A stretch of DNA of 64,000 nt from contig JBITNC010000001.1 of assembly GCA_050084985.1 (NCBI GenBank), forward strand, positions 26,226,001-26,290,000. Reading direction: 5' to 3'. Both the position numbers and the translations under genes were made by a program. The DNA is from Nageia nagi. Taxonomy: Eukaryota > Pinophyta. This document shows, one piece after another, positions 12,616-23,339 of the stretch (within the stretch, counting starts at the first letter, position 1; the number at the start of each line of letters is the position of its first letter). The notes under the pieces are model-generated. The model saw only the letters and a program-made list of their open reading frames with translations, ran no database searches and was not told the DNA's origin.

Positions 12616-14955
12616 TTAGTGAGAGATCTAATACTCATCTTTACCTGATAATAGATCTACTTCTAATCTTGAACTACGCTCCATTGTTATCATATATTTT
12701 TGAAAAGTTTCAGGCAAAGCTTTTAAGCTACATAGGTCAATCATTTATCAGAATGAGGATGTCTCGTGAAGCTCCTAATAGGTCACTAAGGTAAATACAG
12801 CATCCATCCCACCATTTGGTAACAATTTTTATACCATGCGATGACAGTGAAAACAGCATCCATATAGCTTTAGCCTTTAACTGAGTGGTAAAATGGAAAA
12901 GGGGTCCAAGAGAACCTAAAACTGGTTACATCAAACAGAGACATTTAAACACAAATCAAGATTGTTGTTACAGCAAGTGACAATGAAAACATTGGTTGTA
13001 GCAGTTATATCTCCTCTGCTCCTGTAAAGTTCCATTGGCAAGATGTTCAAATGGCAAACTGAAAGTTTAGCCAGAACCAAATGAGATTATGTATAACTCA
13101 AAACAGAACCAAAGATCACATATTCCCTTGGGAAGACATTTAAAATATTCGGGCTGTTAGACGTTACATCTAATGAAACAATGTCTAGGAGACAAGACCC
13201 ACTTGAAACTCTGAAAAACACACAAACAGAAAAAGAAAGAATGAATCAGACAAAAACATGGCTAAACAAAGCTCACTCACAACGCTACATTCCGTCCAAT
13301 ACATTTAATAAGAATAATTAATGATAAGACTTTGACCAGGTGGGAAATTGCATGAAGGAATAGAGAAAAACAAAGAAAGGTTTACAGCACAAGACCATTG
13401 GTGTAGGAAAATCATCGACACGGTTGGGCTGAAAATCTGAAAATGAACTTTAATTGACAGAAATTAGGTCCAAAGAATCCTTATTTTTCTTCAACATTCA
13501 ATGATGCACAAAAATGTATGGATGAGAAATCATTCTAATAAGAGATGGTATTTGCATGAGAAATCATGAATATCTGATTCTTAAATGTATAAAACTGGGC
13601 AGGTTGGTTTAAGAATTTGAAAAAGAAATGTTTCGTATGATAACCACGAGAAAAAAAAGATTACTAAACAGAAAAGATGTTATTTGCTGCAAGAAGCCTA
13701 ATCGAAGCATACCAGGTTATCAGACACGTGATGCAATTAAGAATTGTATTAAAGAACTAGGTTTCTTGAGAGGCTTTCGATGAAGCAATGGAAAAGGACT
13801 GCAGGTCTTTCATTGTATGAAAGATGCTAGGATCACAACATCCTTCTCATCTCTTGTTTCCTGCAATCCAATTCCATAACACATCCTGGTGACAGGTACA
13901 TAAGTGGTATCAAAGCCACTAATATTCTACCAAATCATGAGACAGCTTGTTCCAGAAAGAATATCTTAAATTTAATGTTATTATGCTACAATCTGATAAG
14001 CACACATCAATACAAAAGATCTCAACTAGTTACTAATGTATCCTCGTAGTCTCGTAACAACATAATGAATGAATGTTTAGAAAATAATATAAGGATAGGT
14101 CTATTTATTTCTGGTTATACAGTCACACAAGTACTGAAATGTTTCTAGCACTCCTGATTTAAAAAGTGTTACGACATCCAAAAATACACGAATGTGACTT
14201 GAACCTTACCATGCAAGCATTACCACGTCCAAATAAACATGCATTTGACTTGAACCGTACCATGGAAGCATTACCGCATCAAATAAACACCAAAATAGTG
14301 TTCTATTTTTCAAATGTTTCCAAGAAAGCTGGTCCATTAAATAAGCATGAAGTACATCCACATTTGAATAATGCCTAAGACTCTGAAAGGAAACAGACAC
14401 AGCGCAGAATCAACAACTTAGAAGTTGTCTAGTTGCAGTCCATTTTCAAATATACTATCTAATGAGAAATAAAAAATTTGACCAAACTGATGTTTGAACA
14501 TTTTAGAAATTTAAAAGCAATAACTCTCGACAACATGTGGATATTTATTCAGATTGCAATTCAACACTTCTTTCGGTTTATTGTGCAAGAAGAAAAGCAT
14601 ATAAATACATTATTAATTATTCCCTTTGCTATTGGCCAAACACCAGAGTAAAAGAGAAGAATTCACCAACTTACATGAAAAGTTGAAAACAGAGTCCCAT
14701 GGCAAACTAATCATTTGCTAACCCTAATGAATTCTAATATAAACCCCACCATGTCGCTCTGCTGCGCCACGCTATCAAGATCCAGGGAGGCATATTAAAC
14801 TGTGATCAGCCTATGTATTTAAATCCTTCATGAACTTAAAACAACTTTCCACAACAAATCTTATTATGTAACAAACCTTTTATCCTTCTAAGAGTATCCA
14901 ACTCTCTTTGTTATATACCAAGCTGAGCAATTTAACAAACTTAGAGAGAATGCCG

Positions 14956-16101
14956 TCAAGAAGTTTCAACGCACTTATCAGCTGTATCCTTCGACTCAAG
15001 GCTTGGACTTGGAAGCAATTTTTCTTCCTTTCCTAATGAAGACTCAACTTTTTGGGCCCCTGTAAATCTGGCCAAGAGCACAAATGACATACCCCCAATC
15101 AAATTGTTCAGACATCTAAGTACAATCACAGAAGCCTTAAACGAAACAGGATGTAGCCCCCTTGCCAGCATAAACTCAATTCCATTAAGGGCCTGATACC
15201 TGAAATTACTACTGAAAGCCATGTGAAGCGCCCATGTATTTGCATTCAACAGAGGAGGAGGAGGCTTATTTGGGGTTACAAAATTAGGATCCATCTTCTC
15301 CCTAATCCTAATCAAAGTATTAGACAATGCAGTCCCCACAAGACCTGCACCAAACCCAACAACAGAAAACAATGCACCCTTGTAGACAAAAGTACCCAAT
15401 CTCTCAATTAGACCATATGGACCTGTCTCGAACATGTGACTAGAAGGACAAGAAGAAAACATACCCGGTAAGCCCTCACCTCCGCCTAATGATGTAGGAG
15501 CCAACATATACATCAATATAAGATTCAATAGTGATCCAACAACAAGGGTGCAAAACACAAAGTCAAGCTCATTTAATCCAAAGTTAGGCCTAGAAGCCAT
15601 GTCCCCTAATACGTTTGAGCTCAACCCCACCACCTCCTCCATCAAAACCTTGAAAGGAAACTGTGGATCTGTCTCTACTCGTAGTCTCCATCCTTGTAAA
15701 AGGAGACCTAGTAAACCACCCCTATTTCTATCTTCTCCGCCACTATCAGATCTTTCCCAACCAGACCCACCACCATTGTTAGAGTTCCCACCATTTCTAC
15801 CATTGATCCCATCACTCCCATTGCCTCCAACCTCGCTATTTGATGCAAATATCAATTTTTTTGAATTCCTTGAATTGTGGAAAGACCCATTAAGCTTGAT
15901 CCTAAGATTACCATAGGCAAAAACAGAAGGAAAAGATGTCTTATCATATTTACCTTTTGAGGGTGAATTCTCTAGGCCAAAACAATTAGTTTGCAGTCCT
16001 CTTATACACAATATAGGCCTCGATTCACCTAGATTTTGAGATCTAGTGAATGGATCTCTTGGAATTTTTGCAGGACTGTATGAGCATGTCAAGTGGGCCA
16101 T
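14956..16101 (-). CDS. RETICULATA-RELATED (RER3/RER4-type) chloroplast membrane protein
   Basis: An uninterrupted 381-codon frame. Residues 1 to about 85 are Ser/Arg/Lys-rich and acid-poor like a chloroplast transit peptide. About 91-128 is a Gly/Asn/Ser-rich linker. From about 130 on is the RETICULATA family domain (DUF3411), with DPQFPFKVLMEEVVGLSSNV (145-164), DMASRPNFGLNELDFVF, CPSSHMFE, DPNFVTPNKPPPPLLNANTW and RYQALNGIEFML. Likely membrane segments are near 181-202, 241-264 and 324-346. Family members are plastid envelope proteins, and mutants in Arabidopsis show reticulate leaves and altered mesophyll and metabolism. The biochemical role is not settled. The start at 16101 gives the transit peptide. 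The whole conserved domain lies in one exon, with no splice sites needed. This is the only intact host gene seen. RER3 and RER4 cannot be told apart here. Confidence 0.93.
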   Translation of the reverse strand: MAHLTCSYSPAKIPRDPFTRSQNLGESRPILCIRGLQTNCFGLENSPSKGKYDKTSFPSVFAYGNLRIKLNGSFHNSRNSKKLIFASNSEVGGNGSDGINGRNGGNSNNGGGSGWERSDSGGEDRNRGGLLGLLLQGWRLRVETDPQFPFKVLMEEVVGLSSNVLGDMASRPNFGLNELDFVFCTLVVGSLLNLILMYMLAPTSLGGGEGLPGMFSSCPSSHMFETGPYGLIERLGTFVYKGALFSVVGFGAGLVGTALSNTLIRIREKMDPNFVTPNKPPPPLLNANTWALHMAFSSNFRYQALNGIEFMLARGLHPVSFKASVIVLRCLNNLIGGMSFVLLARFTGAQKVESSLGKEEKLLPSPSLESKDTADKCVETS

Positions 16102-16300
16102 GGTTGTCCAAAACTAAATGTGTATGTCAAAGCTTTACGGGGAGAATCCGAACAAAATAAAGCCAAGGTGGTGAAGAGGGAAATACATCTTGAATTCCTC
16201 GGAAGGGTTGGTGAACTTGATTGTGATCTTAGGTCCATTATACAGAATAACATTTAACAAATACACGCCTCCTATCATAAGACTTCTTGTGATCTTCGGG
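16102..16300 (-). promoter_or_regulatory. Probable 5' UTR and promoter of the RETICULATA-RELATED gene
   Basis: Inferred from position upstream of the minus-strand start codon. On the minus strand TGTATAATGG (about 16237-16246) is a possible TATA-like box. No other element stands out. Confidence 0.3.
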
Positions 16301-16661
16301 AGCAGTGAGATTTACAATACTATTCAAATTTGACGACAATATGAAACTTTAAATTAATAATTTTATTACGCTTTGTGCTTGAAATCTTGTGGAGGGCATT
16401 TGTTGTATACTTCAAAGTTGAAGTCAACTTGAATAAGCAAGGTATAGGTAGCATGTATAAAAGAAAAGAACGATTTAAGAATTGTTTTTTTAATGATAAG
16501 ATAATATACAAGAATTCTTATGTATATTGTATATAAGAGAGTTTATATAAAATTTTGATTTTTTTAAATAATTAAATGTATTTTTATATGAATTTAAATG
16601 ATGTTTAAAAAAATTTGATATAGAACATGTTAAATTCATTTTTAGTTATATAGTTAATATT

Positions 16662-16823
16662 AAGTATTACTAAGTTAATTATGTCAAGAGGTTGTCTTAT
16701 AATGGTAACCGATGAAGGTATAAGATTCAAATGTTTAACTTAATAGTTAAACATTTGAATCTTATACCTTCATCGGTTACCATTATAAGACAACCTCTTG
16801 ACATAATTAACTTAGTAACACTT
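16662..16823. repeat. Near-perfect 79-bp inverted repeat (hairpin)
   Basis: Left arm 16662-16740 and right arm 16745-16823 are reverse complements with one mismatch (16666 against 16819) around a 4-bp spacer TAAT. Either strand of RNA would fold into a very stable hairpin. No clear target duplication flanks it. Each arm has weak resemblance to tRNA control boxes: TATGTCAAGAGG at 16680 (A-box-like) and AGATTCAAATG at 16722 (B-box-like), about 40 bp apart. Possible readings are a fold-back MITE, a head-to-head SINE pair, or a young small-RNA hairpin locus. Confidence 0.95.
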
Positions 16824-17600
16824 TAAAAATACAAGTTATATGAATAAAAAAATTTAATGATTAAGTCATCTTTGAAAGGTGTAACTTTTCATTAAATTTT
16901 GTATGAAAATAAAATAAATCAACAACAAATAAATCGGTTGTAAATATATCAATTGCAAAATTGGTTTATAAATATATCAAATTCGCATAGTTAAATTTAT
17001 CTAAAATTTGCATTTGATAACTATGAGTTCTTTATTTTCATTCTCAACTTTGAAATTTTTCTTTCAATGAGTTTAAAATTATGTTGCTACAATACAGATC
17101 ATTAAACAATTCAAGCATTCAATTCAAATTATAAATTATGCTTCAACAAAATGGTGCTTCCACATCTTTAGTATATTTTGAGGAGGCAAGTGGCCAACAC
17201 TTCAAAACTTCAGTTGAATAGATAATAGATAATGTCTTTAGAAGGTGATCTTTCAATTGAATAGATAATACAATAGAATTTGTATTAATGTCCATTGGTG
17301 ACCAAAAAAGGTCAATAAGACTGTAAAGTTGGATAAATACAAAGCAACGGGAGTGCCTAATGCAACTCCAAAGGAAATAAAATAATAAACAATATAACAA
17401 ATGATATATAAGGTCTATGAATCAAGGATTTCTTCCAACATTCAAGGGTGCAAAGAAGTGTGTGATATAAGAGTTTGATGTCATCGTAGATAGTCCTTGT
17501 GGGAGTTGAAGTCAAGATGTTCTTGTTGTATCTCTATGATTACCCTAGCGTTTCCTAGTTATGGCTTCTAGAGGCTGGAAGAATGAAGTGATAAGTCAGA
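16824..17600. other. AT-rich spacer without recognisable genes
   Basis: No coding signal was found. A short motif TTGAATAGATAATA is repeated near 17213, 17260 and neighbouring positions. The 85-residue minus-strand frame at 17143-17400 has no family features. Confidence 0.4.
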
Positions 17601-17629
17601 ATAATGTTATCCTTTGCAAACTATTACTA

Positions 17630-17990
17630 AGTAGTTCTTTTCTAAGATTGAATAATTCTCGGATGAAGAGGGCAATGCATCTTTGATCTTCATAATTAAT
17701 CCAATATTTTAGTGTATGGGTGTCTCTAAATAAGTAATAATATCTACTTGTATCTCATAGTAGATAGGAAAAGTGAAAATGAAATGCTCCTCGGGTTCCA
17801 CATCAAGATTGCACAATCTACAAATATGTTGATCATTGGGGAGGTGATGATCTATCTCAATACGTAGCTAATGGGAGCAAACTTGTAGTTAAGCTAGAGG
17901 AAACTTGAGGTTATGCAACATCTGTGTTAAGTTATATTTTGGAGTAGTGATCTTGATCCATTCTCTAATTGGAGATAAAAGTGAGAGTAA
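17630..17990 (-). pseudogene. LINE-type retrotransposon tail (zinc-binding C-terminus)
   Basis: The minus-strand frame read from about 17875 gives RIEIDHHLPNDQHICRLCNL followed by DVEPEEHFIFTFPIYYEIQ. This matches the C..C...E.E.HFl..Cp.Y..iR motif found after the reverse transcriptase of plant LINEs and related RT proteins (zf-RVT). The second Cys-Pro is changed. No RT or endonuclease domain was identified nearby, so this is a short 3' fragment. Confidence 0.55.
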
Positions 17991-18180
17991 TGGAGCAATT
18001 TTGGCGAAAGAGGTTCTTGTGGATCGATCAAAGTAGTTTTATATATGTTGTGTAGATCTTATCTCGAATATCCTTATTGGAATATGGTATATTGATTTAT
18101 GACTTAGTAGGAGGAGATCTCATGATGTCTAAGCAAAGAGATTGAAGTATAGTAGTAGTTTGAGCATACCAGCAATTCCT

Positions 18181-18463
18181 GACCCCTTGAATTACATGAG
18201 AATAGCAATATACAATACATCATAAGGGAAACATATGGAAATTACAACCATATAACAATGAACATCATATCATAATGCCAACATATGGATCATACATGTA
18301 TAATAAAGTATAATCAACCCAACGCACGTACAAGTATGGAATACATGATACCTAATGAGATCCAAGTGCCCTTTGGCTATATGAATGATAAATAATGATA
18401 GTAAATACACTACCAATGCCCAATGGGCAATTGTTGGCTTCAAAAGACCCAACTAGGGTATAA
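18181..18463. other. Unassigned sequence left of the G2 nest
   Basis: No coding motif. If G2 inserted into the G3 LTR, the missing 130 or so bases of that LTR should lie here, but only weak AT-rich similarity is visible. Confidence 0.35.
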
Positions 18464-19069
18464 TGCTTTGAAACCTTCAACATTGAATAGCTATTGAACC
18501 ATGGGATAGACTTACTCCTTCAGATCCTAAATCCTCTCCATCGAAGGAGTACTCCTTGAAACCTGGTGAACCACTAAACGTAGAAGTAAATCCTCATAAT
18601 TCCACTAGATGGACAAGGTGCTCCTATGTCATAGATAATCAAGATCACATTGCCTAACTACCCTCTAGATGCTTCACTTAGGAATGGATTGTTTAGCACT
18701 ACTAAGACTTATACTCAAAGGTCTATAATAAGTGTAATAATAATCAATAGCTATCCAATACTAAAGCTCCAATGTCTATTTATACATTGCTCGAGTCCAA
18801 AACTCACCTAGGAGTCATCTCAGGCCCATCTAATCCAATGTTGGGTATTTTAGGGGCCTAATTACTTAAAGTGCCAACGTGGGATCATAATCATCTAATA
18901 TGCCAACATGGGGGTCATGAACACATAAAGTGCCAATGTGGGGTCCCTAGCACTTAAAGTGCCAATGTGGGGGTCCTAAATTTCTTAAGAGCCAACGTGG
19001 GGGTATGGGGCCCTTCCTAGTGTGGTGCTAACATGCTAGTAGCCGTTCAAGTCACAAATGCATAAACAT
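18464..19069 (-). repeat. G2 3' LTR, larger part
   Basis: Aligned over its length with 34045 to about 34627, including TAGCTATTGAACCATG (18489 on) and TTTATACATTGCTC. It ends where the C1 LTR begins. Confidence 0.8.
18861..19010. repeat. Degenerate 30-bp tandem repeat in the G2 LTR
   Basis: Five imperfect units share the core TGCCAA(C/T)(G/A)TGGGGGTC. The same array recurs in the other LTR at 34440-34560, so it was present before G2 inserted. Confidence 0.75.
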
Positions 19070-19570
19070 TATTGGAATGTATAATGCATTATTGTAAAAG
19101 TTTGTATTAAATCTTCTATGTAAGTTCACTAATACTTAAGGGTATCATTTGATACCTTAAGTATTTAAGTGAATACGATAATGTAACTTGTTCTACACTC
19201 CATGTCATGAGCATGCCCCTTGGGTAAAAGGATGTGCATGTCATGCTTTTGTACATTGGATAAAGGGTGATCCAAAGAGGGATTTTGGCCTATAAATAGA
19301 AGGCTCCCTCTTTGTGATCACACACCAATTTGTGGAGTAAAGTTATGCTAGGATAGAAGTGTAGGAGTTGAGATTAAGAGGATTGTAAGAGAGTTGTATT
19401 TATGATTGAAGTAAAGATCTAGTTAGTGGATGTACTCCTAGTTGGAGGAACCACTTTACATCTTGAGTTACTTTGTGAGATTGCTTATTCCTTAGAATAG
19501 TATTGAATGTGTGAGCTTTCATATAATCTTAGGCATTTAGGATTGTATTCTTTATAGTGCAAATCCTTCA
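19070..19570 (+). repeat. C1 5' LTR
   Basis: Starts TATTGGAATG (canonical TGTTG changed at base 2) and ends CCTTCA just before the primer-binding site. A TATA box, TATAAATAGA, is at 19291-19300. Homologous to the C2 LTR at 26501-26981, and more distantly to the C3 LTRs and the solo LTR. All share a motif like GGATGTACTCC...GGAGGAACCACT. Confidence 0.9.
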
Positions 19571-19572
19571 TT

Positions 19573-19584
19573 TGGTATCAGAGC
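19573..19584 (+). other. C1 primer-binding site for tRNA-iMet
   Basis: TGGTATCAGAGC, two bases after the LTR, exactly complementary to the 3' end of plant initiator tRNA-Met. This is the common plant copia primer site. Confidence 0.92.
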
Positions 19585-19909
19585 TTGGTGTGGAAGCTCT
19601 TCTTCTTGGTGTAGAAGCTCTTCTTCTTGGTGTGGAAGCTCTTTTTGATGTGGAAGCTCTTCTTCCTTCAATTTTAAGGTCTTGGTGAGGTAAATTCAAC
19701 AGAAGGTATAACCTCCTTCATATAATCTCCTTCATTTTTTATTTTTGTATTATGTCACTAATGATACTAACATATCCTAAGTTATGTGTTGGCTAATTTA
19801 TTTTGCAAAAAAAAAAAGGCTAAAAATAGAAGTATAATGCTTTTAGTTATACTAACCTCTAGTGAGCATGTTGATAATTTTCTATTAAAGAGATTAGTAT
19901 ATAATTTTG

Positions 19910-19910
<1 letters not shown>

Positions 19911-19947
<37 letters not shown>
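19911..19947. repeat. TA dinucleotide microsatellite
   Basis: About 18 uninterrupted TA units. The 60-codon frame across it is an artefact of the repeat. Confidence 0.97.
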
Positions 19948-19949
<2 letters not shown>

Positions 19950-20682
19950 ACCATTTATTGTTGAATAGAAGAGGTAACTACCAATTTAAAAAAAAAAAAA
20001 AAAAATTGATTAGAAGTTTATGTATCTTTACATATAGTTTTATTTTTTTTTTTAAAGAGAGAACAAAGCATTATTTGTTACCTACATAAGAGGATAGTGT
20101 ATAATATTTTACTAACCTTTTTTAAGCATTTTTTTCCTTAGCTAATATATAAAAAAAGGAGGGAATATTTTTTATAAATCTATCCTTTTTTTTTTAATTT
20201 GCCTTTTTGAATTTTTTAACAAAAACCCTTACAAAAAAATAATTAAAAAAAAGAGGAAAAGGGGGCCAACTAGTTGCGACTCCTATCGCGTTGGCATCTT
20301 GTCACCTTGCGACCCCTACCACTCTAGCGACCCTATCACACTGGTGACCTACCGCCTCACAACCCCTATCACTTGGTGATCTCCACCCCCTACCTCGCCC
20401 CTTGCTGCCTTGGTGATCACCACCACCTCATGGTCGTCAGCTATCACCACCTCGTGAGTACTTAGCTACCATCGCCTTGCCAACTACCAATCGCCATCGC
20501 CTCTACTATGCTCATGGTAGTCCTCCATGAGTGGCCTTTTTACTAAGCTTTGTTTCCTCCTTTATTCTCTTTTTCTTCCTCATGTACTAATTTGCTTAAT
20601 TTTTTTGGTAGATGCATTAACTTTTGTGCAATAATTTTTTACAATCTTACAAGCAAGTTTACTTTTTCCATCATGACTTGCT

Positions 20683-21505
20683 ATGCATGGAGTAAAAATG
20701 CATAAAAGCATTAAATTTGGTGGGTGTATTCAAGTGGAGTGTGGACTTAGTCTATCATTTTAAATGCATGAAGTGGAGTGTAGATTTCTCCCTTCATTTA
20801 TTTTTGTGGTTAAGTAATGATGGCTTCTTTAATTTATTAACTTGAAGTATTTTTTTTAATTATAACCTTTTATGAAGGTAAAATAATTTTTTTTTGAAAG
20901 ATAAGTTTTTTAGTATACAAATATTTTTAAGGGTTATTTTTTTAAGTAAAAGGAGGGGGAAATTTTTGTGAAATTTCTTTACTTTAAAATTTTTAGGAAC
21001 TTAAATTTTTTTGAAGTTAATAAGACATGCTTAGAACTTAATTTTTTTTTAAGCTAATAATGCATACTTAGAACTTAAATTTTAAGTTGAAGTAATGCAT
21101 GATTATTACTTAAGTTATGATGCCTTTTACTTTCTTATGCAAGTTATGGGAATAATGCATGGTATATTTTGAGATATCTATAAATTTTTGAAAATAATGC
21201 ATATTTATGCTTTTTATGAATAGATTAGTTCTTATGACAAACAATGCATGCTTAATACTTAATTTTTTTTCAGATTAATTATGCATACTACTTATTTTAC
21301 AATGCATGCTTACTTAAATTTTTTTTAAGTTAAATAGTGCATGCTTCTTACTTAATTTATTGGAATGGTGCATGCCTACTTATATTTTTAAAGCTATGTG
21401 AATAATGCATTTTTTTGCTTAATGCTTAAAGCATAAATTTTTTTAATGCATGCTCAAGGACTTAAAATTATTTAAGATGCATGCTTATGACTTAAGAATG
21501 CATGT
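20683..21505. repeat. Degenerate repeat array with RY-like TGCATG motifs
   Basis: About 30-45 bp units of the form AATGCATGCTTACTTAATTTTT, densest at 21058-21505. I count about eleven TGCATG or CATGCA cores over the interval. The inverted counterpart in C2 lies at 30720-31200. Confidence 0.8.
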
Positions 21506-22369
21506 TGAGTATTTATCCTTATGCAAAGTATGGAATGGACTTGTGGAAAATAAGTGATAATATAAAAATATCCTTTAGGGGTTGGTAAACAAAACCCATT
21601 GGACACTTAGGTTTCAAATTTTTGCATGGATGATGTTTTAACTTATGCTCTTTTACTTCATGTTTTGCACTTTGATTTATTTTCTTATTCAAATGAAAAT
21701 GCAAATATTGATATGAGCAACCCCCTAAAATGAACACATCCACACGTACATTCCACAACATGACTTGTTTGGGGAGCCATGAGGTGAGGACAGGTGGACT
21801 GGAGCCTTTAAGTCTGATGATCTAAATGGTGAAAAGTCCATACTTCTTAATTGCCCCTAAGTCCTCTATTGGTTTGGACATAACTCTATTAGGTGTACAG
21901 GCATGTGTGTAGTGATACCACATGTTCGAACGTCCATTCAAGGATTATCCTGATAACCTAAGAGGAAAACTTGAAACCTAATCAAGGTTAATAATTTGGC
22001 CAATCCAATAAACATTAAAACCTTGAAAAATAGCTAGTACTTCTCCTTGTGAGAGTATATTGCTACCTAAGAGGAATTGGTTGAGGATTGGTAGGACCTG
22101 GGCTCCTCTTGTGTTGGCATCCAAGTGAAGGTCTAATTTTAAACAAGAAAATAAGCTTCAATAATGTCACTCTACATCTACGGTTCTTGAAATGAGAAAT
22201 GTATTTGGGTACATGGGTTATTATTTGAATTGTAAAATATTTGCACTTGTGAATCAAATCAAGAATGTCTTTAGTGTTAAATGTAATATATATTATTTAC
22301 TTGGTTAAAACTTAACATTTAATATTGATTATTGAAACTGCATGCTTATTATTTGACATTCTTATGTAG

Positions 22370-23290
22370 CAAATGGGATAATCCTTTTTACCCAAACACA
22401 TTCTTGATGGTTCCAACTATGAGATTTGGAAACCATAGATGAGAGTTGAATTGTAAGCAAGGAAGCTTTGACAAATAGTGAATTAGAACCTTGTACCTCC
22501 TATAAATGAGAAGGCACTAGAGGCTTACAACTTAAAGAATGAGTTGGCAACCTCCATGATTTATCGTGTAATTTCAGATGATGTGCTCTTGATGATTTTC
22601 TCTTCAACCTTAACAAAAGAAGCTTGGGATAAGCTTAAACAAATCCACCTTGAATCAAAATTTTTAAAAAAGTTTACCATTCTCCAAAAGTTGCTTCAAT
22701 ATTGTTAAGGGGAAGATGAAAATGTGGCTATCTACTTGAACAAAATCATTGACTTAGGGACCCAACTTGTTGCTTGTGGGTGTAATTGGATCAATGATGA
22801 GTTCATAGTATTCATCATTCTTCAAAACCTCTCTTCAAAGTTAAAAAACTTTGTGACAATTATGGATTCAAGGCTTGATGATGAAAAAGAAGTATTCTCC
22901 CTTGAGAACTTTTCTAGACACCTATTGAAGCATGAGAAAACCTTTAATAATAAGATGTTAATTTCTTCTCCTAGGGATAATAATGTTGCTCTTGGAGCAA
23001 CCAAAACTCTTTTCAAAAAGAAGTTCAACCATCAAAAGAAATCTTATCCTTCTTCCTCCAAAAGGTTTGAGAAAAGAGGTAATGGCTACAACAACAACAA
23101 AAACAACATAAATAACAACCAAAGCAGTAAGAACAATGGCAACAATAATCATTTCAAGCAAAAAGATGAAAAAGGTAAAGCAAACACTCCTTATCCTAAG
23201 GAAAAGTTTGATGGCAATTGTAAGTATTATGATATTTAAGGTTATAAAAAAATTGATTGCTACAAAAAAAAGAGAAAAATAATAAAGGTA
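22370..23290 (+). pseudogene. C1 gag (broken)
   Basis: Begins around 22370 with ILDGSNYEIWKP, the typical copia gag start. A frame at 22724-23239 then continues with CGCNWINDEFIVFIILQNLS and an Asn-rich tract, ending in a zinc knuckle CKYYDI-stop-GYKKIDCY, where the second Cys and the His have become Tyr and a stop replaces the intervening Gln. Stops lie at 22436-22438 and 22454-22456. Gag would form the virus-like particle. The minus-strand frames across this gag are shadows. Confidence 0.85.
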
Positions 23291-23339
23291 GCGTACATGT
23301 AAATAACTACAAAGAAAAAAAATACTCATGCTGGTTTTG

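Larger units (their letters stand above)
11000..14955. other. Gene-free interval downstream of the RETICULATA-RELATED gene
   Basis: No coding motifs were seen on either strand. It holds two local tandem duplications (11382-11553 and 12435-12615) and short unspectacular frames. 14150-14955 probably includes the 3' untranslated region of the minus-strand gene at 14956-16101. I could not place its polyadenylation site with confidence. Confidence 0.5.
19585..22370 (+). other. C1 long leader with low-complexity blocks
   Basis: About 2.8 kb between primer site and gag, unusually long for copia. It contains repeated TGGAAGCTCTTCTTCTTGG units (19590-19660), a TA microsatellite (19911-19947), an A tract near 19985, a C-rich block (20266-20530), an array of ATGCATGC motifs (20683-21505), and a segment shared with C2 and C3 (21540-21780). 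No ORF with protein features was seen. Confidence 0.75.

Noticed and set aside
15548-15916. 122-codon plus-strand frame, Pro/Ser-rich
   Set aside because: Antisense of the Gly-rich linker of the RETICULATA-RELATED gene. The minus-strand product has clear family conservation.
16680-16732. tRNA gene in the hairpin arm
   Set aside because: The A-box and B-box likenesses are weak and I could not fold acceptor and anticodon arms. Kept only as a hint of a SINE origin.
18330-18463. Missing part of the G3 3' LTR on the left of G2
   Set aside because: Only AT-rich resemblance to 48203-48333 (for example AATGGGCAATTG against AAATGGCAATTT). Also no matching 5-bp duplication (TATAA against TTCCT). Not supported well enough to claim that G2 inserted into G3.
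19907-20089. 60-codon frame starting in the TA microsatellite
   Set aside because: Tyr-Ile repeats from TA units followed by a poly-Lys stretch from an A tract. Low-complexity artefact.
22822-23329. Two overlapping minus-strand frames (68 and 123 codons)
   Set aside because: Antisense shadows of the C1 gag, whose motifs and zinc knuckle lie on the plus strand.
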